64,000 nucleotides of DNA, from NCBI RefSeq assembly GCF_039539965.1, contig NZ_BAABED010000001.1, forward strand, positions 3,348,001 through 3,412,000, read 5' to 3'. The translations under genes and the position numbers were made by a program. The DNA comes from Arthrobacter methylotrophus (GTDB lineage: Bacteria > Actinomycetota > Actinomycetes > Actinomycetales > Micrococcaceae). The notes beneath the pieces were generated by a model. The model did no database searches. It was given only the letters and a program-made list of their open reading frames with translations, and was not told where the DNA came from. Positions 1 to 8,151 of this stretch are shown here, piece after piece (position 1 is the first letter of the stretch; every line of letters begins with the position of its first letter).

Positions 1-16
1 CGTCTGCGGCGAGCCG

Positions 17-937
17 TCAGCTCTGCGCTATCGACAGCAGCGGCTTCCGCTTACCGCTGGCGTCTGTAGTCAGCGTCGGGACCGGGGGCTTCGGCGGGGC
101 CACTACCGGAGCAGGTGGCGGGGGTGGTGGCGGTGCCGGCGGAATGCAGGAGTAGTTGTAATCCAAGTCAGTGGTGAATTGGGTGAGTGCAACCACGCCG
201 CCGGCCGTCAGGGGCGGGGCCGAGCAGAGTTCCATTGCCGACTCCGTAGACGTTGCTCCTGCAAGCCAGCTCTTGAGCCCGTTCAGATTGCTGTCGGGAT
301 GAAGCTGCCCGGCGATTACTCCGAACTGGTACGAGGTTGAATAGATGCCCACCGCCGCTCCAATGCTTTGCAGGTAGGCGGCCATGCCTTCAATATCGGC
401 GGCGTTGGCCGCGGTGTCCCAGGACCACGCGTTCCCGGTCTCCACGTCCAGCCACCACATGTGCTTGGCGGGGTCGGGTACGCCGTAATGATTGACGTCG
501 TCGAACGCGATGCCGTAACCGTAGAGGTAGGCGCACGCCGCCGAAGCCGTCCCGTCGCAGCTCCCGTACGGGTTTGGACGGCTCATGCCCACATCCGCAT
601 CGGATGCCGGCCACCACCCGCCGTACTCCGCGGGATTGGCGGTATTGACGTACAAGGCGACTGGCGACTGGCTGGTCCCGCCCACCGAGCCCTCAGCCCA
701 CTGAAGCTGCTCGGCCAAGCAGGGGTTCGCCGTTTCCGGCCTCCCCCCGTTCACGCCGACGATCCCGAACGCCTGGCCCGAAGGTAGCCCACCTCCGCAT
801 TGAGGCCACGAAATGTCGCTGCCCAAGGCTGCTGCCGGATCCGGAGACCCCATGGGTTCAGCATTCGCGGCGGAGAACGGTGTGGCTATCCAAGCAAACA
901 TAAGGCAAGCGACGGCCATGAGTTTTGCGGTTTTCAT
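17..937 (-). CDS. Secreted Rv2525c-like (DUF1906-type) glycoside hydrolase-like protein
   Basis: A 306-residue exported protein. Residues 1-26 form a signal peptide ending ANA. The mature part starts with the DISWPQC segment and has the alternating strand/helix pattern of the DUF1906/Rv2525c-like TIM-barrel fold related to GH25 muramidases (family knowledge), including a WWLDVETGNAW stretch where an acidic active site would lie. It ends in a proline-rich tail, possibly for wall association. I chose the ATG at 937 because AAGGA lies about 9 nt upstream and the signal peptide begins there; an upstream in-frame ATG at 1003 would add a non-signal leader. The substrate is unknown; peptidoglycan or a wall glycan is inference. 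Confidence 0.7.
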   Translation of the reverse strand: MKTAKLMAVACLMFAWIATPFSAANAEPMGSPDPAAALGSDISWPQCGGGLPSGQAFGIVGVNGGRPETANPCLAEQLQWAEGSVGGTSQSPVALYVNTANPAEYGGWWPASDADVGMSRPNPYGSCDGTASAACAYLYGYGIAFDDVNHYGVPDPAKHMWWLDVETGNAWSWDTAANAADIEGMAAYLQSIGAAVGIYSTSYQFGVIAGQLHPDSNLNGLKSWLAGATSTESAMELCSAPPLTAGGVVALTQFTTDLDYNYSCIPPAPPPPPPPAPVVAPPKPPVPTLTTDASGKRKPLLSIAQS

Positions 938-1109
938 GATGAGCGTCCTTGGCATGGTTGAGGCCCTGCCGGGTTTGGTACTGCCATTGCTTCCCGGAAG
1001 CAATGGCAGCGAGCCTTCTTCGGCTCACAACGAAGCCTACGGACGCAAAACCGCGCAGCCTTGAGTGATCCCTACTGGACTTAGTTAACGAATCTGCGAG
1101 TGCCGGTGG

Positions 1110-1616
1110 TTAGGCACTTGCCCCCAAGCCTTTGACATACGCTGCCTGCCCCACATGCTGGAGGCAATCGGCGATGGTGCTGATAATCCGCACACCTAAA
1201 GTCACGGGCGGATCCCAGCGGGTGTCCACGATGCTATCCAGGTCCGTGTCATCGAGGGTTTTCAGGAACCCTGCCGTCTGCCGGTGAACGGCGTCATAGT
1301 ATTCGAGCAGCAGCTCGGGCGGCGCCTCCACCGCGTCGACTTTCTCGCTCGTGTGGCCGTAGCCTGTATCCCGTTCGGGAAGGGGTAGGTTGAAACGTAT
1401 GGCAAATCCCTGCGAGGTCCACACCTGTTCCAGGCCGGCCGCGGAGGCGAGCTGTACGTCCTCCACCCGGCTGAGATGCCAGATCAACCACGCGATCGAG
1501 TTTCCCGTGCCTGAAGGCCGATGGACCAGGGACTCGCCGTCGAGCCCTGCAAGGGTGGCCGCGACGATGTCACGGATCCGGCCAAAGGCATCCAGCAGCA
1601 GTTCGTTGGATTTCAT
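1110..1616 (-). CDS. DinB-family (DUF664-like) protein
   Basis: A 168-residue protein with the four-helix DinB/YfiT-like fold pattern. Candidate metal-binding histidines sit in the IWHLSRVED segment and in the C-terminal QHVGQAAYVKG segment, the usual positions in this superfamily. Some members are thiol-dependent S-transferases using mycothiol or bacillithiol; which activity applies here cannot be read from sequence. The start at 1616 (MKSNELLL) removes an N-terminal extension that does not look like the family. Confidence 0.75.
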   Translation of the reverse strand: MKSNELLLDAFGRIRDIVAATLAGLDGESLVHRPSGTGNSIAWLIWHLSRVEDVQLASAAGLEQVWTSQGFAIRFNLPLPERDTGYGHTSEKVDAVEAPPELLLEYYDAVHRQTAGFLKTLDDTDLDSIVDTRWDPPVTLGVRIISTIADCLQHVGQAAYVKGLGASA

Positions 1617-1736
1617 CGAGTCCCCTAGCTGTGCGTTGTGCGTGAACCCATTTTTCCACGGAAGCCACACCTCATCCGGGGATCAGCAGGCATAAGCTAC
1701 AAACAGGACGTCTCTTCCACCGCCGGGGGGCTCATC

Positions 1737-2060
1737 ATGGACACTGAATTCGCTGATGTCATCGATCATGATGTCACCACCATCACGTGCATCTGCAGCA
1801 ACACTGTCAGCAAGGACGGACTGATACAGGCCGACTCAAAAGGCATCCCGGTCTACGTTGGACGGGACACGTCCGTCCCCGCCGGGCTGGCCCCATGGCC
1901 CGAAGACGAGGACCTCTACACCCTTTGTCCATCATGCGGCCGCGTGTACCGGGATGCGGTCATCGAAGAGACCGGCACGGCTCCCGTTGCTTTCCGGGTC
2001 GATGTCACCACTGGCCCGGTCGCTAAGGCAATCCAAGCTCATTGGGACCTCAACACCTAG
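1737..2060 (+). CDS. Hypothetical protein with paired CxC / CPSC cysteines
   Basis: I do not recognise a family. The 107-residue product from MDTEFADVIDHD contains a CICSNT segment early and LCPSCGRVYRD later, spaced like the two knuckles of a zinc ribbon. Acidic residues are frequent and there is no signal or membrane segment. It is transcribed divergently from the DinB gene with about 120 bp between them. The stop codon lies inside the first unit of a 20-bp tandem duplication. Confidence 0.6.
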   Translation: MDTEFADVIDHDVTTITCICSNTVSKDGLIQADSKGIPVYVGRDTSVPAGLAPWPEDEDLYTLCPSCGRVYRDAVIEETGTAPVAFRVDVTTGPVAKAIQAHWDLNT

Positions 2061-2092
2061 GGAGTGCCCGGGACACCTAGGGAGTGCCCGGG
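2053..2092. repeat. 20-bp perfect tandem duplication over a stop codon
   Basis: The unit acacctagggagtgcccggg occurs at 2053-2072 and again at 2073-2092 with no mismatch. The TAG at 2058-2060 ends the upstream gene, so the duplication adds sequence only after the stop. It looks like a recent replication-slippage event. Confidence 0.85.
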
Positions 2093-2405
2093 GTTCGGTC
2101 GGCGTTGAGTTAGACGTCCGGCTCCGCGCCGTCATTTACTCTGCCGGAATCGTGCAGCAGATTGTCGTTGTTTCAGAGACCGCCCGTGGTTCCACCCTGG
2201 AAGTCCCAAATGGGGTGATGAATTTCACTCAAAGAAATCCATATTTGGAGTGGCCGCATCTTTGCCGCAAGAATATTACAGTGTCAATTATATTGTTCTT
2301 AATCTGCATCCGGAGTTGTTTAATCCAACGCCTCCGCACAGCCGCAGGCCAGTCGGCTTGCACCTCTTGAACACAAGATTTCCTGGGCACAGTCTAGACA
2401 CGGAA

Positions 2406-2441
2406 ACCCCGCGCCGGCCTTCCAGGGGGCGGACGCGGGGC
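2406..2441 (-). terminator. GC-rich hairpin, possible terminator of a small minus-strand transcript
   Basis: CCCCGCG at 2407-2413 pairs with CGCGGGG at 2434-2440. Read on the minus strand the stem is followed by GTTTCC, so only a short U run. It lies 44 bp beyond the stop of the small ORF at 2485-2610. Confidence 0.45.
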
Positions 2442-2484
2442 TTCAATTACTCCCGAAGAGTGGAGTGGCTCTTTCCTTTGGGGC

Positions 2485-2589
2485 TCAGATCAGCCCAAGC
2501 GCACGGGCAACGTATGTGATGAGAGAGGTTGCCCACCCCATAACAACGGGTCCAAATATGGTGACCAACTGTGAAATGATGGCTTCGAT
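2485..2589 (-). CDS. Candidate hydrophobic mini-protein with a non-ATG start
   Basis: The minus-strand frame is open from 2610 to the TGA at 2485. From the ATC at 2589 it encodes a 34-residue peptide rich in I, V, L and A, with a central GPVVMGWATSLITYVA segment long enough to span or lie along a membrane. AAGGAG sits 9 nt upstream of this ATC. There is no ATG/GTG/TTG at a suitable place, so initiation would need ATC or the ATT at 2595. A hairpin follows downstream. I do not recognise the peptide; a holin-, toxin- or bacteriocin-like role is speculation. Confidence 0.25.
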   Translation of the reverse strand: MEAIISQLVTIFGPVVMGWATSLITYVARALGLI

Positions 2590-2610
2590 CCTAATCAGCT
2601 CCTTGTTGTT

Positions 2611-2792
2611 TCAAAACAGCCGGAAATCGGCCGCCTTGGTTGGTGACATAAATGTATCTTACAAAGTAGTTAAATAACAACACTTGTCGCGCATATTTAC
2701 AGATCGGTCAATTTTTCGGCACAACATTTGTCATTCGGTAGGCTCGCGACTGCATCCCCCGGGGCGACGGACCCGAGTGCAGATCGGGCATA
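2611..2792. other. AT-richer intergenic stretch, no gene seen
   Basis: Between the mini-ORF and the esterase gene the DNA is clearly more AT-rich than the flanks, with TTGTTA and ATACAT-like hexamers about 17 bp apart on the minus strand, which could be a promoter for the mini-ORF. Nothing else in 2061-2792 could be supported as a gene. Confidence 0.3.
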
Positions 2793-4028
2793 TCAACTGA
2801 GGGTGACCACGGGTTCGCCTGCAGCCGTCAGCCCGGTCCCGGCGGTGCAGCTCCCTGAGCGGACATCGCCGTCGTTGTAGATTTGCCGGAGGCAACTCCG
2901 CAGCGCCAGCTGACCCCAGTAATTGGGGTGCAGTGATTCCTGGATGTAGTAGTCGCTGAATATGGCGCTCGCCGTCCGGACTTCACTGATCCACTCACTG
3001 ACGTCGACTGCACCCGGGGCTCGCCAGCCGGCCAACGGGGTGTTGTTGAGCTTCTCTGTAGTGGAGGCGCACAGTTCGTGGCCGCTGAAGAGGGTGGACA
3101 CATCAACCGTTTGCACATTGGCCACTTTGGACGCTGCGATGCCGGAGGCAATGGTGGAGTTGATGGCAGGCAGGGCAGTCCCGGTGGCCCAGTCAAGGTC
3201 AGCGTTCCAGAATCCGCAGCCGTACATGCTTTGACGGCTGAATCCGCCCTCCGGGTAGGAAATATTCGTGCTACGGGGCAGCGGTGAAACGTAGTTCTGA
3301 ACCACCAGGCCGTAGTCACCTGCGGAGTAGCCCGCATTGGTCATGGCTTTGGCGACATTGGCCAGCGCGGTGCCTATCCGCGACGCCACGGCTGCCCGGT
3401 TGCTCGCAGAGAAGTTACCGGCCACCGCGGCGGAGTCCTTGCAGTGGCTCGGAAACCGCGAAGGGCTGGTCAGGAACATGGAGACGCAGGTTGCGATGAT
3501 TTCCGGGAAACCGAGATCGTTCCCGCCGATGGATACAGCCACCATTTTCACCCGGTTAGCCGAGGCGAAGGTCTGCAAGGCCAGAGCCTGTCCGAGGTTC
3601 CCGGCGCCGTCGTCATAAAAATCCAGTCCGGGCTTGAACTTTCCGAAGGCGTTCCACGCCGTCGCGGTCCCGGCCGCGGAGCAGGACAGGTTGAGTGCAT
3701 TGGCCTGTCCGATCCTGATCTCCGCCGACGACGAGCGGTGGCAGCCGGCAATTCTCTCTGTGTTACCGGCGTCGAGATAGGCGGCACCGCCCAACGCGTC
3801 AGTCTGCGCCGGGTCACTCGAGTTGCCTGCCCAGCGGCCAGCCTCGCCCGAAATATAGGAGTCCCCGACACTCACCACCCACGAGTCTCCGGCGGGAAGG
3901 GCCGCCTGAACAGGGCCGGCGGTCAACCCGGACAAAACAACGCCGAGGGCCAGCGATGCGCCGAGCGCCCCTTTGCCAAAAATCCAGCGCCGATCGGCCA
4001 ATAGCGCTGGTACACGGAATAATTTCAT
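2793..4028 (-). CDS. Secreted SGNH/GDSL-type esterase or lipase
   Basis: A 411-residue exported hydrolase. A twin-basic N-region and hydrophobic core end at about residue 42 (PVQA). Block I is SVGDSYISGE with the nucleophile Ser57, block III is SIGGNDLGF (Gly and Asn for the oxyanion hole), and the C-terminal SLHPNYWGQ supplies the catalytic His. Even Cys spacing suggests disulfides, as in Streptomyces secreted SGNH lipases. The likely activity is hydrolysis of lipid or acetyl esters outside the cell. It is monocistronic, with 265 bp on its 5' side. Confidence 0.85.
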   Translation of the reverse strand: MKLFRVPALLADRRWIFGKGALGASLALGVVLSGLTAGPVQAALPAGDSWVVSVGDSYISGEAGRWAGNSSDPAQTDALGGAAYLDAGNTERIAGCHRSSSAEIRIGQANALNLSCSAAGTATAWNAFGKFKPGLDFYDDGAGNLGQALALQTFASANRVKMVAVSIGGNDLGFPEIIATCVSMFLTSPSRFPSHCKDSAAVAGNFSASNRAAVASRIGTALANVAKAMTNAGYSAGDYGLVVQNYVSPLPRSTNISYPEGGFSRQSMYGCGFWNADLDWATGTALPAINSTIASGIAASKVANVQTVDVSTLFSGHELCASTTEKLNNTPLAGWRAPGAVDVSEWISEVRTASAIFSDYYIQESLHPNYWGQLALRSCLRQIYNDGDVRSGSCTAGTGLTAAGEPVVTLS

Positions 4029-4293
4029 TGGTCATCCTTTTTCCTGCCCGCGGCAAATGCTGCGATGGACAGGTTGCCGGCACCCGGCCGCCTCCAGCCC
4101 GACGCCGTAATCAGCAGGAAAAAGTCTGATCCGAACGGAACCGCCCTGCGGATCGAATCCAGCGGACGGCTTGGGGGCGAGTCTACGGTCTAGTTACCGG
4201 CCAGTAAAGTAGAGCGAACCCATCAAAGGTGGGGCCGCCCGCGGCGGGACGCCCGCCGTCGTCGATGGCTGACGCGCGCCAGGGATGGCGCCG

Positions 4294-4608
4294 CTACTCG
4301 GCAAAAACCTGCTTGGCGATCGCCGTCGCGGACATAGCCTTTGGCCAGCCCGCGTAGAAGGCCAGATGCGTGATCGCCTCGCTGAGTTCGACCTCGCTCA
4401 GCCCATTCGCCTTCGCCAAGCGCAAGTGCCCTACCAGCTGTTCGGTGCTGCCGCTCGTGACCAGGCAGGCAACGGTGATGAGGCTCCGATCGCGTTTGGC
4501 CAACTCGAGTCGTTCCCAGACGTCTGCGAAGAGGACGTCGTCCGTGAGCGAGGCCAATTTGGGCGCGATATCCCCAACGAGTTGCTGGGCGCGGGATTGT
4601 TCGGTCAT
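4294..4608 (-). CDS. Carboxymuconolactone decarboxylase (CMD)-family protein
   Basis: A 104-residue all-helical protein matching the compact CMD/AhpD-like fold: RDRSLITVACLVTSGSTEQLVGHLRLAKANG followed by EAITHLAFYAGWPKAMSA, given here in parts. The redox CxxC of AhpD is absent (one Cys only), so a peroxidase role is unlikely. It is co-oriented with the SDR gene upstream (124-bp gap), a pairing common in catabolic or stress clusters. An AAGGAGAA-like site precedes the ATG. Confidence 0.8.
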   Translation of the reverse strand: MTEQSRAQQLVGDIAPKLASLTDDVLFADVWERLELAKRDRSLITVACLVTSGSTEQLVGHLRLAKANGLSEVELSEAITHLAFYAGWPKAMSATAIAKQVFAE

Positions 4609-4731
4609 GTCGTTCTCCTTGTAGATGTTGGGGAATGCACTATGTCTTGCGCTGTTTCGGTGTCTCGGTAGGAAACCAGCTGTTGAGCGGTTGGAGCCCT
4701 TCCCACGACCGGGAGCCGGGGCGGTCCCGAT

Positions 4732-5433
4732 TCAGGCCTGGCCTGCGGGGCGCAACAAGATCTCGTTGATGGTGAGGTGCCGCGGGCGGGTCACAGCGAA
4801 CGCGATGACCTCTGCGATGTCTTCGGCTGTGACAACCACTTGGCTGTACAGCGCCTCGGCGCCGGCCCGGGTCTGCTCGTGCGTGATGTGGCTCGGCAGC
4901 TCCGTGGCAACCGCCCCCGGCTCGATGACGGTCACGCGGATCCCTGGCTGAAGTTCTTGCCGGAGCGATTCCGACCAGCCGTTGATCCCCCACTTGGTCG
5001 CGGCGTACACGCCATTGCCGGGACGGGCTGTCCTCCCGGCGACAGACGAGATGTTCACCAGGTCGCCGCCACCGTCGCGGAGCTGGTCCAGGAAGATTTC
5101 CGTCGCGGTGATCGCCCCGATGAGGTTCACTTCGATCATCTGGCGGTAGTCGTCCTTCTGCTCCGTGGAGAACGGACCCAGCAACATCATTCCGGCGTTA
5201 TTCACCAAAATATCGGTTCCGCCGAATTCCGCCTTGACCCGTTCCGCAGCCGCGACCAGGGAAGCGCGGTCGGTGACATCCGCTTCAACGGCAAGGGCGC
5301 CATCCCCGAGCTCATCCGCCAGCGCCTGAATCCGGTCAACCCTCCGTGCGAGCAACGCTACCCTGTACCCATTGACAGCCAGGGCCCGCGCCGTGGCGGC
5401 CCCGATTCCTGACGACGCGCCGGATGACGGCAA
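4732..5433 (-). CDS. Short-chain dehydrogenase/reductase, N-terminus frameshifted
   Basis: The body is a classical SDR: GASSGIG cofactor loop, NNAG, catalytic Ser in VNISSVAG, YxxxK as YAATKWG and the PG motif in IEPGAVATEL. The uninterrupted frame starts MPSSGASSGIG and so lacks the first beta strand and the TG of TGxxxGIG. A better start is the ATG at 5455 (after AAAAAGGGACAG), giving MSTGAGRVAVI in another frame; joining the two needs about 2 nt restored near 5422-5424 to read VAVITGASSGIG. Either a 2-bp deletion inactivates the gene or the sequence has an error. The substrate is unknown. Confidence 0.7.
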   Translation of the reverse strand: MPSSGASSGIGAATARALAVNGYRVALLARRVDRIQALADELGDGALAVEADVTDRASLVAAAERVKAEFGGTDILVNNAGMMLLGPFSTEQKDDYRQMIEVNLIGAITATEIFLDQLRDGGGDLVNISSVAGRTARPGNGVYAATKWGINGWSESLRQELQPGIRVTVIEPGAVATELPSHITHEQTRAGAEALYSQVVVTAEDIAEVIAFAVTRPRHLTINEILLRPAGQA

Positions 5434-5568
5434 CCCGGCCTGCTCCAGTACTCATGGTTCTGTCCCTTTTTCAGTGAGAGTTTTGGCTACATTCCCATCG
5501 TAGAAACGCACGGCTGAACGAGGCAGGGACCGCTATTACCTGTTTTCCACGGGGCGGCCTCAAATCCA

Positions 5569-5604
5569 TTGACATGTGACTAAATGGTCACCTATTCTGG
5601 ATCT
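5569..5604 (+). promoter_or_regulatory. Promoter with embedded ArsR-type operator; leaderless start
   Basis: TTGACA at 5569-5574 and TATTCT at 5593-5598 are separated by 18 bp. The spacer holds the perfect inverted repeat GTGAC-N6-GTCAC (5576-5591). Transcription would start about 7 nt after the -10 box, at the ATG of the regulator gene at 5605, so the mRNA is probably leaderless and the gene autoregulated by its own HTH. Confidence 0.6.
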
Positions 5605-6360
5605 ATGGACGCCGTCTTCAAGGCACTCTCCGACCCCACCCGCCGGGACCTGCTCGATGAGCTCTTCCGCGAGGACGGCCAGACGCTGAGCGCTCTTGAA
5701 GCTCGGTTCGACATGACCCGCTTCGGGATCATGAAGCACCTCAAGATCCTTGAGGACGCCGGACTGGTTGTGACCCGCCGTCGTGGTCGCGAGAAGCTCC
5801 ATTTCCTGAATCCGGTACCCATCAGGCTCGTCCACGACCGCTGGGTGAGCAAATATGCAGAACCATGGGCCGCTGCATTGAGCGACCTCAAAACCAGATT
5901 GGAAAATCCCGTGGAAAAAATCTTCGAAATCTACATCAAGACCACCCCGGAGCGGCTGTGGGAAGCCATCACGGACAGCAACATCCGCAGCAAATACCAG
6001 TTCGGCAACACCCACGTCGCGGACTGGACACCCGGCGGTCACTACGAAATGCACAACCCCAAAGCCAACGGAATGGTCCTCGGCGAAGGCGAAAATGTGG
6101 AGGTCGATCCCCCGCGCCGGCTTGTCCAGACCATGCGCGCGCTCTGGGGCGAGGACGTCAAGGCCGAGGGCACGTCACGCGTCACCTGGGAGATCGAACC
6201 CGTGGGCGATTCCTGCCACCTCACCGTCACCCACAGCGACTTGCGCGAAGGCGGCAACGACCAGATCTACGGCGGTTGGCCGATGATCCTCTCCGGCCTG
6301 AAGACGTGGCTTGAGACAGGTGAGGTCCTCACCACTCCGGGCTCGCTGATGTACTCCTAA
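5605..6360 (+). CDS. ArsR-type HTH fused to an AHSA1/SRPBCC domain
   Basis: A 251-residue two-domain protein. Residues 1-90 are an ArsR-like winged helix (ALSDPTRRDLLDEL, then the recognition region MTRFGIMKHLKILEDAGLV). Residues 105-235 are an AHSA1/SRPBCC domain (IYIKTTPERLWEAITD, TPGGHYEM, ending in the WPMILSGLKTWLETG helix). Such fusions are seen in actinobacterial repressors that bind a hydrophobic ligand in the SRPBCC pocket; the ligand here is unknown. I place the start at 5605, at the predicted transcription start, rather than the GTG/ATG-like codons upstream that lie in the promoter. The divergent neighbour is the SDR/CMD pair, a likely target. Confidence 0.8.
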   Translation: MDAVFKALSDPTRRDLLDELFREDGQTLSALEARFDMTRFGIMKHLKILEDAGLVVTRRRGREKLHFLNPVPIRLVHDRWVSKYAEPWAAALSDLKTRLENPVEKIFEIYIKTTPERLWEAITDSNIRSKYQFGNTHVADWTPGGHYEMHNPKANGMVLGEGENVEVDPPRRLVQTMRALWGEDVKAEGTSRVTWEIEPVGDSCHLTVTHSDLREGGNDQIYGGWPMILSGLKTWLETGEVLTTPGSLMYS

Positions 6361-6408
6361 GGGTCGACGGCGGCGCGCCCGGGCGGCCTGCCAGGAACCG
6401 GCGGTCCG

Positions 6409-6762
6409 TCAGGCCTTGGCGGCCGGGGCGAGAGCCGCATTGAGGTAATCCAGGTGCGCGGGTGTCGGGGACGTCGTGTTCGCGGCGTATTCCGGGTGCT
6501 TGGTGAGAAACGCCTGAATGAAAGGGCACACCGGCACAATCCGCAGTCCTTCACTCACCGTTTCACTCAGAGCCACCTGGGCGAGCCTGCCGGCAAGACC
6601 TTGTCCGCCGTACTCCTCGTTGATCACGGTGTGGTAGAAGATCCGCTGCGGGGACCCGCCGTCGTCGTACGTCTTGTACGCGGCCTTGCCGATCACGCCG
6701 CCGTCAGCCAGCACTTCAAAACGCTCGCGGTCAACGTTGTGGCGGAAGGTGGCATCAGTCAT
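6409..6762 (-). CDS. GNAT-like N-acetyltransferase (YidJ/Gtn type)
   Basis: A 117-residue short GNAT protein. It shows the HTVINEEYGGQGLAGRLAQVAL acetyl-CoA loop (Q/RxxGxG/A form, read here as EYGGQGLAGRL) and the C-terminal VCPFIQAFLTKHPEY typical of the small YjdJ-like subgroup that has only the core fold. The substrate is unknown. It is convergent with the ArsR-AHSA1 gene. Confidence 0.8.
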   Translation of the reverse strand: MTDATFRHNVDRERFEVLADGGVIGKAAYKTYDDGGSPQRIFYHTVINEEYGGQGLAGRLAQVALSETVSEGLRIVPVCPFIQAFLTKHPEYAANTTSPTPAHLDYLNAALAPAAKA

Positions 6763-6844
6763 CGTTAGCTCCTTGATGGGGTTCTCTGACCAACCTTAAC
6801 CTCGGAGGCGGGACCTTGTTCCGCTGCCACCTTGTCGGGTAACT

Positions 6845-6888
6845 CCAAGTTTTCTCCAAGTCCAAATTTGGACTTGGAGAAAACTTGG
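6845..6888. repeat. 44-bp perfect palindrome 3' of the Fic gene
   Basis: Two 22-bp arms (6845-6866 and 6867-6888) are exact reverse complements with no loop. Each arm contains a direct repeat of CCAAGT. It begins 7 nt after the Fic stop codon. A near copy with a 10-nt loop lies at 23712-23761, also just after a minus-strand stop. It could act as a terminator, but there is no U run; a protein-binding or recombination site is possible. Confidence 0.9.
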
Positions 6889-6894
6889 CGGAAC

Positions 6895-8124
6895 CTATTT
6901 CCTCGCAAGTTTCGCCGCCAGCTGCGGAGGGGCCTTCCAGACGAACGCCTTGCTTACACGGCTCTTGTGAAGATACCCGCGGCTTACGAGATCGTTCAGG
7001 TCCGCCCTGGCCGTTTCATCCGAGACACGATTCCTCGCGGCGTCGGAACGAACGGTAACGGCTTTATCCCCGTCGCGCACCAAGTGCTCCAAAACATCGA
7101 TCTGGCGACGATTGAGATCGATACCGGAGTCAAGTGCCGTTCGCACTTCAAGCATCTCTTCAGCTTTCGCTGCCAAATACTGATCGAGTTCATTGAGGGC
7201 GCGAATGAACACGTCGAGTTGATAGTGGATGAAATAAGTGAGATCGCCTTCATCATCTTCCGTGTACAGGTATGCATGCGCATAGGCAGATGGCGCCGTC
7301 TTGAGTATTTTCGAGATGGTCACATATTCACTGAGCCAATAGCCCTGGTTGAGCATCGTCCAATAGAAGAGCGCGCGGGCGGTTCGGCCGTTTCCGTCGG
7401 CAAAATAGTGGTCATAACCCACCATGAAGTGGACGACGACGGCGCGAACCACGGGGGGAATGTACGCCGAACCGCTACCGCCATTTGCGAAACGGCAAAG
7501 TGCAGCCAGGCGCTCGGGAAGCTGAACGGCGGGCGGAGGGGCATGGAGCTTGACGTCATTGTCCCAGACAGCGACTCGTGTATGATCCGGCGTCTCAAGC
7601 CGTCCGGCATCGGCGGGATCCTCCAAAGTGTCCTCGGTAAGGAACCGGTGTAGTTCGAGGACGAATTCCGGAGTCAAAGGAGATTGTGCCGCGTCCCGGA
7701 TGCGCTGCATCGCCACATAGTTGTTCACGATCATGATTTCGGATTTGTCTTCAGGCTCCCTGCCCGATTCCAGCAGCTCTTTGGCAACCCGCCGTGGCGT
7801 TGAAGCCCCCTCCAACTGACTGGAGGTTATCGCCTCCTCAACAAGGGACTTTGCGATGTATTCATTGCGTCCCTTGGAACCCACAACATGTTCCTGGGAC
7901 TTGATGCTTCCACTCGCGCGCCGCGCGATTTCCTCGGATCCCTGAAGCAGGGTGTCGGTCATCGAAAACCAGAAGGGCACCCCGTTTTGATCGTTGAGTT
8001 CAACAACCCTTGGCTGGAGGGTGCGCCGCAGCTTGAGAGCTAGCCACCATTCGTTCAGCGTCCAACCCGGCGGAGGCTGCTTGTAACGCAATTCATCCCA
8101 ATGCAGGTATCGAGAATCATCCAC
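6895..8124 (-). CDS. Class II Fic-domain protein with C-terminal winged helix
   Basis: A 409-residue putative AMP-transferase. The Fic core motif is HYFADGNGR at residues 239-247 (consensus HPFxDGNGR; Pro is replaced by Tyr). The autoinhibitory motif SSQLEG at 101-106 lies before the core, which makes it a class II Fic protein. The C-terminal 70 residues (NRRQIDVLEHLV...SDETARADLNDLVSRGYL) are a winged helix seen in many Fic proteins of this size. The start is a GTG (VDDSRYLHW) with GGAGA just upstream. The target protein is unknown; no antitoxin gene is adjacent, consistent with cis inhibition. Confidence 0.85.
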   Translation of the reverse strand: MDDSRYLHWDELRYKQPPPGWTLNEWWLALKLRRTLQPRVVELNDQNGVPFWFSMTDTLLQGSEEIARRASGSIKSQEHVVGSKGRNEYIAKSLVEEAITSSQLEGASTPRRVAKELLESGREPEDKSEIMIVNNYVAMQRIRDAAQSPLTPEFVLELHRFLTEDTLEDPADAGRLETPDHTRVAVWDNDVKLHAPPPAVQLPERLAALCRFANGGSGSAYIPPVVRAVVVHFMVGYDHYFADGNGRTARALFYWTMLNQGYWLSEYVTISKILKTAPSAYAHAYLYTEDDEGDLTYFIHYQLDVFIRALNELDQYLAAKAEEMLEVRTALDSGIDLNRRQIDVLEHLVRDGDKAVTVRSDAARNRVSDETARADLNDLVSRGYLHKSRVSKAFVWKAPPQLAAKLARK

Positions 8125-8151
8125 ACTCTCCGCGAGGAGGGCGGATTGTCA

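Noticed and set aside
2465..2677. A 70-residue plus-strand ORF in the gap before the esterase
   Set aside because: No ribosome site or domain; the minus-strand frame of the same DNA looks more like a real peptide.
4625..5412. Plus-strand frames opposite the SDR gene
   Set aside because: They are shadows; the minus strand has all SDR motifs.
6845..6888. Terminal inverted repeat of an insertion sequence
   Set aside because: The palindrome is perfect in itself, rather than half of a pair of IS ends, and no transposase lies directly inside it.
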